A DNA stretch of 64,000 bases from Knufia peltigerae (Eukaryota > Ascomycota > Eurotiomycetes > Chaetothyriales > Trichomeriaceae): contig JAPDRN010000060.1 in assembly GCA_030247855.1 (NCBI GenBank), positions 124,001 to 188,000 on the forward strand, written 5' to 3'. The notes under the pieces are model-generated. The model had not been told where the DNA came from, did not search any database, and worked only from the letters and a program-made list of their open reading frames with translations. The position numbers and the translations under genes were made by a program. Position 1 is the stretch's first letter. The number at the start of each line of letters is the position of its first letter. Of the stretch, positions 54,523 to 64,000 are shown piece after piece.

Positions 54523-56301
54523 TCATAGAGCTATGGACAGCCGCGGCGTGACCTTGACCCACAGCTCTCCTGGACTGCTATTGAACCATTCGAGGGTATC
54601 CAGCTCTGCGTTTGGGTCTACCAGCTCGACATGGAACTGGTTGAATATCGACGCAACGGCGATCTGAAGTTCCATGTAGGCGAGATTTCGACCTACGCAG
54701 GCTCGGCTGCAACGACTGAATTAGTATCTGAACAACACCGTGTCATCTCAGGTAAGGAAGTAAACTCACCCTCCAGTGCTGAACGGGAGACAGAATTTCT
54801 TCAGAGCGGGCAATTGCTTCTCATCAGTCCAGCGTTCAGGCTTGAACTCGAACGGGTCAGGGAAAAGGTCAGGGTCATGGTGTACCGACCAAGTCGGAAC
54901 CGACACGGTGGTGTTGCCCGGAATCTTCTGGCCGGCGATCACGCAGCCCTGGGGAGGTGTGATCCGAGGCAGGCCAATGCCGACGGGAGGACGTTCTCGG
55001 AGTGCTTCATCGATACAGTTGCGGAGGTATTGGATATCTTTTACAGCATCATTGCTGCAGACCTGAACACCCGGGGGGAACGCTGAGATTATTTCCTCCT
55101 GGAGTTTTTTCTGGGCCGCTTGGTTGCGGGCCAGGTGATACATCAAGCTCGTGAGCGCGCTGCCAATGGTATCGTTGCCTGCATTGAGCTGGGAAAATTT
55201 GTTAGGTATCGGGGTGAAACAATGGCATTAGTCGTTGCGACTACGGGACAAAACACGTACCAGGGAGTTGGACTCTGCAATAAGCTCACCGAAAGGCATC
55301 ACATAGCCACCGGGCTTGCGGTTAGCAGCCATGACCCGCGACCAGATGTCGTGAGGAGCCGTTTCCTCGGGGATCTCTTCGCGTCGGCGGATGCGATAGA
55401 TGCTCATGTTTGAGAAGTTGGCGCCCATCTTCGCACCGTACGAGCAGTACAGAATGTTCTTTTTCAACCATTTGGCAAGATCCGTACCGAGGTAACCGAC
55501 ATTGTTGGCAAACTTGACTCCTCCAAGGAAGGATGCAATGGCTTCAACCTGGTACTGCTTGCCTTCGGGCGTCTCTGCGGTGCACGTGTCGTTTCCATTC
55601 TCGAGGAAGTTGAATGAGTTCCCAAAGACGACGTCGCCAATAGCATCGAATGTGAACATGTGGATCCATGGCGTCGCATTGAAGCCGTTGTCACCGCATT
55701 GCGCCTGCAATTTCTCCAACCTATCAAGAAGACTCTGGACTGCTTTGATGACATACCCCTCATACTCGGCGACCCCCTTGGGTGAGAAGCTACTCGCAAT
55801 CGTCCGCCGCTTCCGCGTGTGCTCTTCGCGAGATCTCGTGTTTCCTGAGCTTCGAAAGGGGCCAGCAATAGCATCGTAGAAGACATCCTTGAGAATGTTG
55901 GTAGCGCTGTGCGAATAAATGTCGGAGAATGCTTCTGGAGAGCTGAAAGACACTGTGATTTCGTCGGTGTCAACGTCCACCCAGGAGCTAAAAGCAGCAT
56001 AAAAAGACGAGACATACAGTGGTTTGGCTCAACTCTGACAATAGGACCGAGACGTTGATGAGCTTCATGAATCGCCATGAACCGCTTCATCTTCCGGTTG
56101 TGCCACATGGACCATAATGATGTGATGCCAGAGAGTCCGGCGGAGGGATACTTTCGAAGCCCTTTGGGGTCTAGGAAGTACCTTGTAACAGGAATTCCGA
56201 CCGCACATAGCACCACGAAAGCAAGTAACGTTGCTAGTAAGGTTAGTAATGAACCAGAATAGTGAAATGATTTGTAGAGTAAACATACGAATGGACAACA
56301 T
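54523..56301 (-). CDS. Cytochrome P450 monooxygenase
   Basis: Predicted 507-aa microsomal P450. Exons are 56301-56289, 56233-56018, 55952-55261, 55188-54770 and 54706-54523. The tiny first exon (MLSI plus one base) joins to a hydrophobic anchor (PTLLAFVVLCAVGIPVTRYFL); a longer upstream frame is only intron read-through. Motifs in order: I-helix NAGNDTIGSALTS, ExxR as EALR, FKPERW, and the heme loop FSTGGRACVG with the Cys thiolate ligand. It resembles fungal P450s of the pisatin-demethylase/benzoate-hydroxylase broad group, but I cannot assign a CYP family. Two CGGCGCCGG elements lie 232 and 387 bp upstream. Substrate unknown. Confidence 0.92.
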
Positions 56302-56532
56302 GTTGAAACGATCAACGAGCGTGGATTGGCGTAGTTTCCGTGGCTTATCCTCAACCACAACGACTTCACGGTCTCATATGTGAAGATGTCTTTGTCCTTG
56401 GGAGCAAACACAGCAGCGCTCTAGATATTCCATCCTTTGTAAGGTCATCTCAGTGGCTTCGGGCACTACATTGGGGAATTGAACTCGACTGCATCACGTC
56501 GATTCCGGGGCTCATGATGCTCACAACAAGGT

Positions 56533-56541
56533 CGGCGCCGG
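56533..56541. promoter_or_regulatory. CGGCGCCGG element
   Basis: Exact copy 232 bp upstream of the P450 start. Confidence 0.5.
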
Positions 56542-56687
56542 GGACCCCCACTGAACCCAGCCAACGCACGCCCGACTAGTCTCGCAGAACGTCTCGGATT
56601 GAAGTCACCAAGACTACGGTGTATACTATTGCCTCCGTGGATGTATCATCATGTCCTGTTCCTCGCCCGGCTCCGGTAAAGTCGCGA

Positions 56688-56697
56688 CCGGCGCCGG
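56688..56697. promoter_or_regulatory. CCGGCGCCGG palindrome
   Basis: Perfect 10-bp palindrome 387 bp upstream of the P450 start, with a one-mismatch copy 12 bp to its left. Confidence 0.5.
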
Positions 56698-57504
56698 ATG
56701 GGAACCGAAGGCTTCTCACTCGGGTGAAGTAACTGTATGCAAAGATGTCACATCTAGACACAGGAGCAAGCGAAGCCAAACTGTAGCTTTACCAGTAGAT
56801 CATCTCAAGTAGTTGAACTTCTCTGAAGTGAATGAAGAGCTGGATGCTAAGGAAAGATGCTCCTAAAGACGTGAACTGGGAAAACATCCGAGGCAATTCA
56901 CGCGCCGTGCACGTGACACGAGACAATATGTGTGCGATGCATGAATGTTGTGAGATATTCATATATGTATATTAGGAGAGATGACGTGTGCTGCGCAGGT
57001 GTAAGAAGTGCAGCACAGTTCTACGGGTCACGATTAAGCTATAACTACGTGTCGAGGTGTCCCGCAAGTCGGTACTTATATCACTCAACCACATGGCCAG
57101 CTTCACTACGGAAGACCATGAATTAGAATCATCCTCAGCGAGGAGTCTTGGTGGACGACCTACGGCTGGAAAAGAGAAAGGCGAGGCTTGCAGGTTCGAA
57201 CGCTGAATTAATTTGGATAGAGTCGGGCGAATAAATGATAGGCAAAGAAAGAAGGATGTTGTTCTGCAGACTCACATGATAGCCATCGGGAAGAGTAACA
57301 AAATCCACCACAAGAAATGGACAATAGCCTGTACGTCCCCCAAGAAAGGACCCTTGAGGACCCTGTCCGACAAATCTTTAGTGGGGACTCTCGGATAATA
57401 CCCGTTGCACTGAGGTCGTACTCCGTACTGTAGATGGATTCTTCTTCCGTACACTTTTGTAACGAAGGAGGACTTCTCCGATGGACGACAACTGACAAAG
57501 AACC

Positions 57505-59555
57505 ATGTGGCTGTTAGGACTGCTTGTCGGTCTTCTTTTTGCTGTTGCAACAGGCCAGGAGCCAATCTACAGCCCGGGCACAAAACTTACTGTCGACGAT
57601 GCAAACTACTTTGTTTCGTCTCTAGTTGCGGGGCACCTACCAGATGATTGTGGCCTATGGACAGCCTCGTCAGAACGTCCGGGGGAGTACGTTGCGGCAA
57701 CCGTCGTAGAGGCGGAAGAAGCCTTGGACTCCAGCGGTCTTCAGGCCATCATTTCGACTTACCTTCAGAACGACGATGTGTTTACTGAAAGGTTTCTGAC
57801 GTGTATGTAATGCTCCTGTTCTGACCATTGGCGACAAAGGCCGAGCCAGGCCTTTTCTTCTCCTTATACTTACAAGTACGTATTCACGTTTCTCGGTACT
57901 GACATATTACCGGTCCTGGGTAAATAGTGCTCATCATCACTGCAAAGAATGGCACCGTCGTCGAGAACTTTACAGGTCAATCACTCATCAAGTCGCAATG
58001 TGTACTTACAGGGTACCTGGGTGATGACACTACCATGCCACCTGGACCATACTTTATCTCGACACACAAACGTACCCTGCATGTTCCGTACCGCTTGTAC
58101 GTAGACACTCAAAACGCCTTCACAACCGGCGTCGTTCCGTCCACGGATAAGGACGGCTTCACCAACATTCCCGTGGCAGTTGCCGCCAGTTCTTCCACCA
58201 CGATTGGCGTCCCGTCGCGTCTATACTTTCGAAAAACCGAAGAAAAGCCACTCGCTGGGGTGCGACTCGGCGTCAAAGATATTTATGATCTCAAGGGACT
58301 GAAGACCGGGGCGAGTAGCCGGGCCTATTTCGATCTCTATCCCGCTAAGAACAAAACTGCTTCTGCTGTGCAACGCCTGATCGATGCAGGCGCAGTCGTC
58401 GTTGGCAAGATGAAGACTTCGCAATTCGCTGCTCCGGAATTCGCGAGCCTGGCCATCGACTCTCAAGCACCTTTCAACGCCCGAGCAGACGGGTACCAGG
58501 AACCCGGATCCTCCTCTTCGGGCGGCGGCGCTGGTATGTCGGCGTACGACTGGCTAGATATTGCACTTGGATCAGATACGGGCGGGTCGATTCGTGTTCC
58601 AGCCTACGAAAATGGTCTTTATGGCAATCGTCCATCACATGGTTACGCGGACCTTGACCATGTCGTCCCCTTAGGTCCAGAATTTGACACTGCCGGCCTG
58701 TTGGCACGGGATCCTAACCTCTGGAGTCAAGCCTCGCGGGTTCTCTATTCTGGTTTGACGGAGAATTACACTACCTACCCAAAGAGAATACAGACATCTG
58801 GGCTCTCGAACAGCACAGAGACATCACTATCGCCTGTAGACAAGCAGATCCGCGAATTTGTCCAAACTCTGAGCAGACATCTGTCTGCGGATGTTACACA
58901 ACTAAACTACACAGAACGCTGGTCAGATACTCGTCCAGCGGGCACCAATGAAGTTCTCTCCACCTATCTAGATACGACTTGGGAAGTCCTCACTGCTCAG
59001 CCACAGGTTGAACTGGTGCGAACTCCCTTTTTCGCAGACTACGCCGCCAAATACGATGGACGGCAGCCTTACGTGGATCCTTCACCCCGAGCATCTTGGG
59101 ACTGGGCGCTCTCGCAGAACCCGAGCGTTGAAGACGCCAGTTTGCGAAAGGCCACGTTCAAGGCATGGTGGAATGAGCAGATCATGCCTACGAACGCAGA
59201 ATCATGTTCTGACAGTATAGTTCTCTATGTCTCAAAGGACGCCTTGGGAGCGACCGGCCAGCCATCATATCGAGACATTCAGATACCGGGGTTTGGGATT
59301 CCGACCGGTTTGATGGGTGGTCTTTTCATCTCCCCAATGTCGGGAGTGCCGGATTTCGTTGTGCCTCTAGGACAAGTCCCGTACAATAGCTCCGTGACCA
59401 AGCATGAGGAACAACTCCCAGTGACTATCAACATGATGGCGGCCAAGGGATGTGATTTGATGCTTTTTGACCTGATAGATGAACTCCATTTGTTGGGTAT
59501 TCTTCCCCGTGTAAAGACTGGGACGTCTATTTATGGCGGACGAACATACCTTTGA
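57505..59555 (+). CDS. Secreted amidase-signature hydrolase
   Basis: Predicted 641-aa extracellular or vacuolar amidase. Exons are 57505-57802 and 57928-59555 with a 125-nt GT-AG intron. A signal peptide (about 1-18, LLGLLVGLLFAVATG) precedes a ~180-residue N-terminal domain found in fungal members of this type, then the amidase-signature domain. The catalytic triad is visible: Lys in GVKDIYD (near 214), the cis-Ser in PGSSSSGGGAG (near 293) and the nucleophile Ser in GSDTGGSIRVPA (near 320). Several N-x-S/T sites suggest N-glycosylation. It should cleave a carboxamide in an outside or vacuolar compound. It sits between the P450 and a large regulator but lacks the shared promoter element, so membership in the cluster is uncertain. 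Confidence 0.92.
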
Positions 59556-60438
59556 GATGTGACGAGGCAAGGATTGCAGAATCTAACCAGCTACCTTCCC
59601 ACTCGTCATATCCGTGGGCGTCCATAGATTAAGCATAGTTTGCTCTTACTGACTGGAATTAAACCCATGCGATGCCGTAAGTGGCAGCAAGCTCAATTGC
59701 GTACTGAAATGTACATTTGATATCACATGGCCCTTTCAAATCTGAGCCAAGGACCCGGTCAGTTCATGCTTCGTACCTGATTATCGGGTAGTAAATTCGG
59801 CTTATTATACCTTGTCCAGGGCGAAACACGGATGTTCACGAAAGGTGCTGGATCTCGCACGTGTCTCGGTGGAAGGAGAGATTGTCCAGTTGCTTGTCTC
59901 TGCTTACTCCGTTCAACTTGACGCTATCGACTCATTTACAGTCTCGATCAGTCGAGCAAGATTTTTTGTATTGTCTTGCAGATAAGGGCAGCTTTTGTTG
60001 GTCTTTTTCCATCTTCAATTCGTGCTGTTGGCTTTGAGCTTTTGAGGAAGTCGACCGGCGTCCTCTATATTTTGGTGCTAGACGGATCCAAGAAGGATCA
60101 ATGAATAATGGCCCTGACAAGTACTTCATACAGGCCGTATGACAAGTAAGGAAGAGAATCATGCATCTTGGTGTCCCTGGTAAATCAATAGTAGCTGGAC
60201 GTCACGTGTGTCAAAGATGGATCCTCCGTCCCGCCTTTTGCTCTTCACAGGTACTTAAAACCAACCATTTCAAACACCGCGATTGTCATTGCCCACATTT
60301 CTCATCCACTCGTTCTATGCGACTCTACCGCCGACTGTTATGATATGTAGGTCAAGACATCTCCAATTTAATCATGTCAGAACACTCGGTAAGTGCGGCC
60401 GCGCGGCACACTCCCTCTGGACAGAAGATCATGAATTA
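59556..60438. other. Intergenic
   Basis: 3' region of the amidase and promoter of the last regulator. A start at 60374 (MSEHS) with a GTAAGT donor could be an alternative first exon of the regulator. Confidence 0.45.
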
Positions 60439-63400
60439 ATGGGGAGAAATCGCGAGCAGATCGATGGTCCGCCGGCCTCGAAGCGGAGGAGGATCGCCCT
60501 TGCATGTACACCATGCCGGCAACGAAAGGTCAAATGCGACGGGCAGAAACCTCTGTGTGGGCAGTGCGGGAATCGCAATTCGGGACCGCGATCATGCAAC
60601 TACGTGGTAATTGCCAACAGCGAAAAGCGCCAGAGCGAGAAAGAGTCAGTTCGTTGTCCCGTCCAATCCAGGCCAGAAATGGATTATCTTCACCTTCGAT
60701 ATACTTGACAACTGACTCTCTATTCGTCATCACCAGGTATATTGCATCTTTGGAGCGACAACTCGCTGAACTCCAACAAAGTATCTCGATTCTGAGAACG
60801 CAACAACAGCCACAGGATGCGTCTGGCAGCGCCGCGGATCTCGCTGAGTCGGAACAGGGGCAGCGAATCGACACACCAACTGTCGCCAACTTTTCCATCC
60901 GGTCACATACTCATGACGATGCTCAAGACCCAGCCCCTACCAATTTTGCGGGCTCCCCGACCGAAGCCTTCACCATGCCTGACCAGCCATTCACGCAAAC
61001 CCCAAATACTCACAACCGAATGCGCTCTGTAGCGCCTTCTCAACATTCGACCCTGCACTCAGGACAAACTCATGCTCGAGGGTCCGACCTCTACCACGAT
61101 CAACGGAGTGTGCAAGGTCACGACTCTGAACAAGGTCATCATGCTTCCAGTCCCGTGGACGCCATGGGCACCGCTATTCGGGGAGGCAGTTTCCGTTGTG
61201 ACCCTACGGATGAATACTACGGCCAATCCTCGGTGGTTTCGTTGATGAAAGAAGTCTCTCAACACCAGGGATCAGATTCGCAGCCTGCATTTGTGGACGA
61301 TCGTCTGAGCCGGCCTACTAGAACCAGACAATACGCTCCGTGGAGCCGGTCTACTCTAAACGAGCCCGATTTTGTGAGGCTCATGCTTCAGCCCAGGTTC
61401 TCTTTGCCTCCACGAAGCATGGCGGAAAAGCTATTGGACATTTACTTTCAAAATGTCCAAATATTTTATCCTCTCGTACACTCGACGAGCTTTCTCAAAG
61501 AGGTCGGCCGTCTGTGGCAGAGCCACGAGCAGCATCGCGATGATGATGACGACGACACATATCTTCCGGATATTGGATTGGGAGGTCCAAACTGTCAACC
61601 CACAGTGTTCTTTTGTGCATTGAATGCAATGTTTGCCTTGGGATGCGAATTCTCCGATCTACCTTCAGACGAAAAAGCAGCGGCGGCACTTGTGTATACC
61701 GAACGCATGAAAGATCTGTTGCAAATACCCATACTCGACAGTGGCAATTTGGCGTATGTTCAAGCGTTGCTACTTGCAGGCCAACATCTGCATTGTACGC
61801 AATACCCGACGCAGTGTTGGAACGTGGTCGGCCTGGCTTGTCGAATGGCACTGGGGCTGGGCTTGCATTGTGAGAACGGCAACGAGAGTGGTGGGATATC
61901 ATTGGAAACGGAGATTAAGCGCAGAGTGTGGTATGGCTGCGTTCAAATGGACATGTATGTGGAGTGGCCGATCTTCTGGAAAGCTCGAGAAGCATAAACT
62001 AATGATGTGGACATCACAGGCACGTTAGCATGACCCTAGGACGACCACCCACTTTACACAACGTGAATGTGTTGCCTTTGCCGAGACCCATTGACGACGT
62101 CTACCTTGTTCCTGGCACCCGAGCCTGCGAGCAGCCAGAAGGTCACATGGCCGTCACGGCATTCAACGTTGAGAATTTGAAGCTTGCCAAACTACTCGGG
62201 AACATATTGGAGAAAATCTATCACACTGCATCGTCCCAGTCCAGCCCTGGGCCCTGGTTGAACGAAAACCCAGCCCCAAGCGCCGTCCATCGCGACATTA
62301 GTGCCATTATGCACATGGATTCGTGTCTCAAGCAGTTTGCCGACAACTTGCCAGGAGCGTTGCGGTGGGACGGCAATGCGAGTATACTGTCAGAGGGTGA
62401 CTCGGTCTTGCAACGACAGCGCAACGTCCTACAAGCCAGGTGAGAACCTCGTCTCCGCGAAAAAGGTCTTTAAGACGTCAATCGTACTAAACATACTCGT
62501 AACAGGTTCATACATCTCAAGGTCCTTTTACATCGTCCGAGTTTCAGCGCTCACCGTTTCTGGCTACACCAAAAACGGAGGAGAGGCAACCACCAGGCTT
62601 CACAATCCCGACTTGAAACAAGCCTGTCACAGACGACGGGATTGGAACTGGTCATAGCAACGCGGGGTCGATGTGCCGTCGTATGTGTCGAAAATGCCTG
62701 CGACCTTATATTGTCGATTAGCAATGCCACGGCGATCAATGCCACCGGTGCGTGGTGGTGGAGCTTATTCTGTACGGACCCCTTTCAAGCTATGCATCAC
62801 AGTCGGCTCGAGATGTCAACTAACCAATATCTTCGGGTACATGTACAGACATTACCACCGCTGCCATCATTCTGATCCTAGCAGAATCTTGTGAAGAACT
62901 TGTGCGAGATTTGGACAGAGACAAAATGCGACTGGCGTGGGAACATGGCACCAGGACCCTGGAAAGGATCAGCCATAGTCGATCCGTGGCAGCTGACCAT
63001 TTGTTGGCTTTGCGAAATTTCCGGAGCCGAGCGTTGGCTGCTCAAGATAGTGAGTGCCTGATACTCTTATTGGCCCTTTGTGAGTCCTGTATGTTTACCA
63101 ACACATTTTCTCGTTCGTTACACAGAAGTCACCGTCGACGATGATAACGAAGCACGAATCAACTCGATTGCAAACTTTGCAGGAACACAACAGCGGCAAC
63201 AGCAGCACGCCGCTAGCATCAACAGCAACCAACCAATGAATGGTTCTTTTCTATGGCCACCAGGAGACTATGATCGAGGTTCGCTGGGTCCGGATCAACA
63301 TCACCAAAACCAAACAGCCATGGGAGTCGATGGTGGTAACGAGGACAATAATTTCGACAACAATGACATGGCCGCCACCACTACCTCGGCCGCGGGCGGC

Positions 63401-63589
63401 GCAGGTGGTCAACAACAAGGTTGGTTGTTTGACAACGACGATGATGACAACAGATTCGACGCCGCCAACATGGCATGTCTCCGACCCTTTACCGATTGGG
63501 ACTTTACTCTGGAAAACATGGTGTGGCCGTCGCCGGACAACAACATGTGGAATTATTCCGATGTCAATACTGTTCCACACCTTTTTTGA
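60439..63589 (+). CDS. Large Zn(II)2Cys6 transcription factor
   Basis: Predicted 924-aa nuclear regulator. Exons are 60439-60644, 60737-61954, 62020-62439, 62506-62771, 62849-63049 and 63126-63589, all joined in frame with GT-AG introns. The zinc cluster is near residues 24-55 (CTPCRQRKVKC, DGQKPLCGQC, last Cys after nine residues). A coiled-coil linker YIASLERQLAELQQS follows. The fungal-specific transcription factor domain (about 270-720) includes YFQNVQIFYPLVH and SMTLGRPPTL. The C terminus is Asn/Gln/Asp-rich. The start is uncertain: an alternative gives MSEHS spliced at 60388 to an acceptor near 60457. It may control the neighbouring amidase or P450, or act elsewhere. Confidence 0.88.
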
Positions 63590-64000
63590 TGTGGTACATT
63601 CATTATGTACAACAGGCTCCCAAGGCACTCTCTCTCTCTCTCTCATACATGCAACATTGTCTCTTGATTCCAGCATGTGGCGTCTGGAAAACATACTGTA
63701 TAATGTACGCCGTACACGGGTCAATATGGTCCCTCGGATTCCTGCGGGTGACGATTTGCCCTTTGTAGAGCTGGCCCTGATTTGTGTACAGTACTAATAA
63801 ACAATGTCGACGTTGGTAAATATGATATCCCCTAAAGAACGTCCAGACTTTTTGAGCAGGGCATAATATACAAAGTTGAGAGGTGTGGAAAAAAAGAGCG
63901 CGCGCGCACACACACAAACACACAAATGTAATTTATACATTGGCAAATTGTCTTACCCCCTTCTTCTTCTCTCCCACACACTCATGCCAGAAGTAGCCGC
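63590..64000. other. Intergenic with simple repeats
   Basis: Downstream of the last regulator. CT run near 63628-63641, CG/CA run near 63899-63925, and CTT run near 63961-63972. No gene is seen. Confidence 0.55.

Larger units (their letters stand above)
56302..57504. promoter_or_regulatory. Divergent promoter region, P450 / amidase
   Basis: 1.2 kb with two exact CGGCGCCGG elements on the P450 side and one degenerate copy (CCGGCTCCGG at 56667-56676). I see none within about 800 bp of the amidase start. TACTCCGTA is at 57419-57427. Confidence 0.5.

Noticed and set aside
55464..56411. Single long minus-strand frame as the P450 N terminus
   Set aside because: It reads through two introns and changes frame after EPNH; the spliced model restores the anchor and the LSFSSPEAF segment expected in P450s.
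57160..57210. tRNA-like GGTTCGAAC sequence
   Set aside because: No T-stem pairing, no acceptor stem and no D arm at the right spacing.
1..64000. Transposons or RIP-mutated repeats
   Set aside because: No reverse transcriptase, transposase, terminal repeats or AT-rich RIP-type tracts were recognised; the only large repeats are the snoRNA units and the coding minisatellite.

Overview
The window is about 64 kb of nuclear DNA from a filamentous ascomycete (Pezizomycotina). The reasons are short GT-AG introns of 46-100 nt with CTNAC-type branch sites, many Zn(II)2Cys6 regulators, a fused URA2/pyrABCN gene, fungal-type P450 and MFS genes, and long AT-poor intergenic stretches. The class is not certain; Eurotiomycetes or Dothideomycetes are both possible. 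I support 21 protein genes, most with exon structures reconstructed from splice signals and reading frame, plus one multi-intron non-coding transcript.

Region by region. 0-5.3 kb: the 3' part of an agmatinase-family ureohydrolase, then a MATE exporter divergent from a Zn2Cys6 regulator. 6.3-11 kb: an unusual regulator with its zinc cluster in mid-protein, and a short-chain dehydrogenase. 11.8-15.2 kb: the most striking part of the window. It holds eleven ~300-bp units on the minus strand. Each has a small exon and a ~190-nt intron, and each intron carries one box C/D snoRNA-like RNA of 76-88 nt. The layout resembles mammalian SNORD115/116 repeat clusters. 16.3-41.8 kb: mostly conserved housekeeping genes. 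They are a GPI-type wall protein with 17 W-x-D-W repeats, URA2, a YVC1/TRP-type channel, a longin R-SNARE, an acidic UIM protein, the mRNA export factor Yra1/ALY with a 981-nt intron, Vps24, and the Hsp90 co-chaperone p23.

43.5-63.6 kb is accessory metabolic DNA. In order it holds a cyclase-family hydrolase, an MFS sugar transporter, a succinate-semialdehyde dehydrogenase-type enzyme, a Zn2Cys6 regulator, a divergent transaldolase, a P450, a secreted amidase and a large Zn2Cys6 regulator. The first six share a palindromic CGGCGCCG element in their intergenic promoters: five exact copies and one near copy. This suggests a co-regulated catabolic or detoxification cluster controlled by the internal regulator. 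The substrate cannot be read from the sequence.

All functions are inferred from motifs and family resemblance read by eye. No database search or folding program was run.
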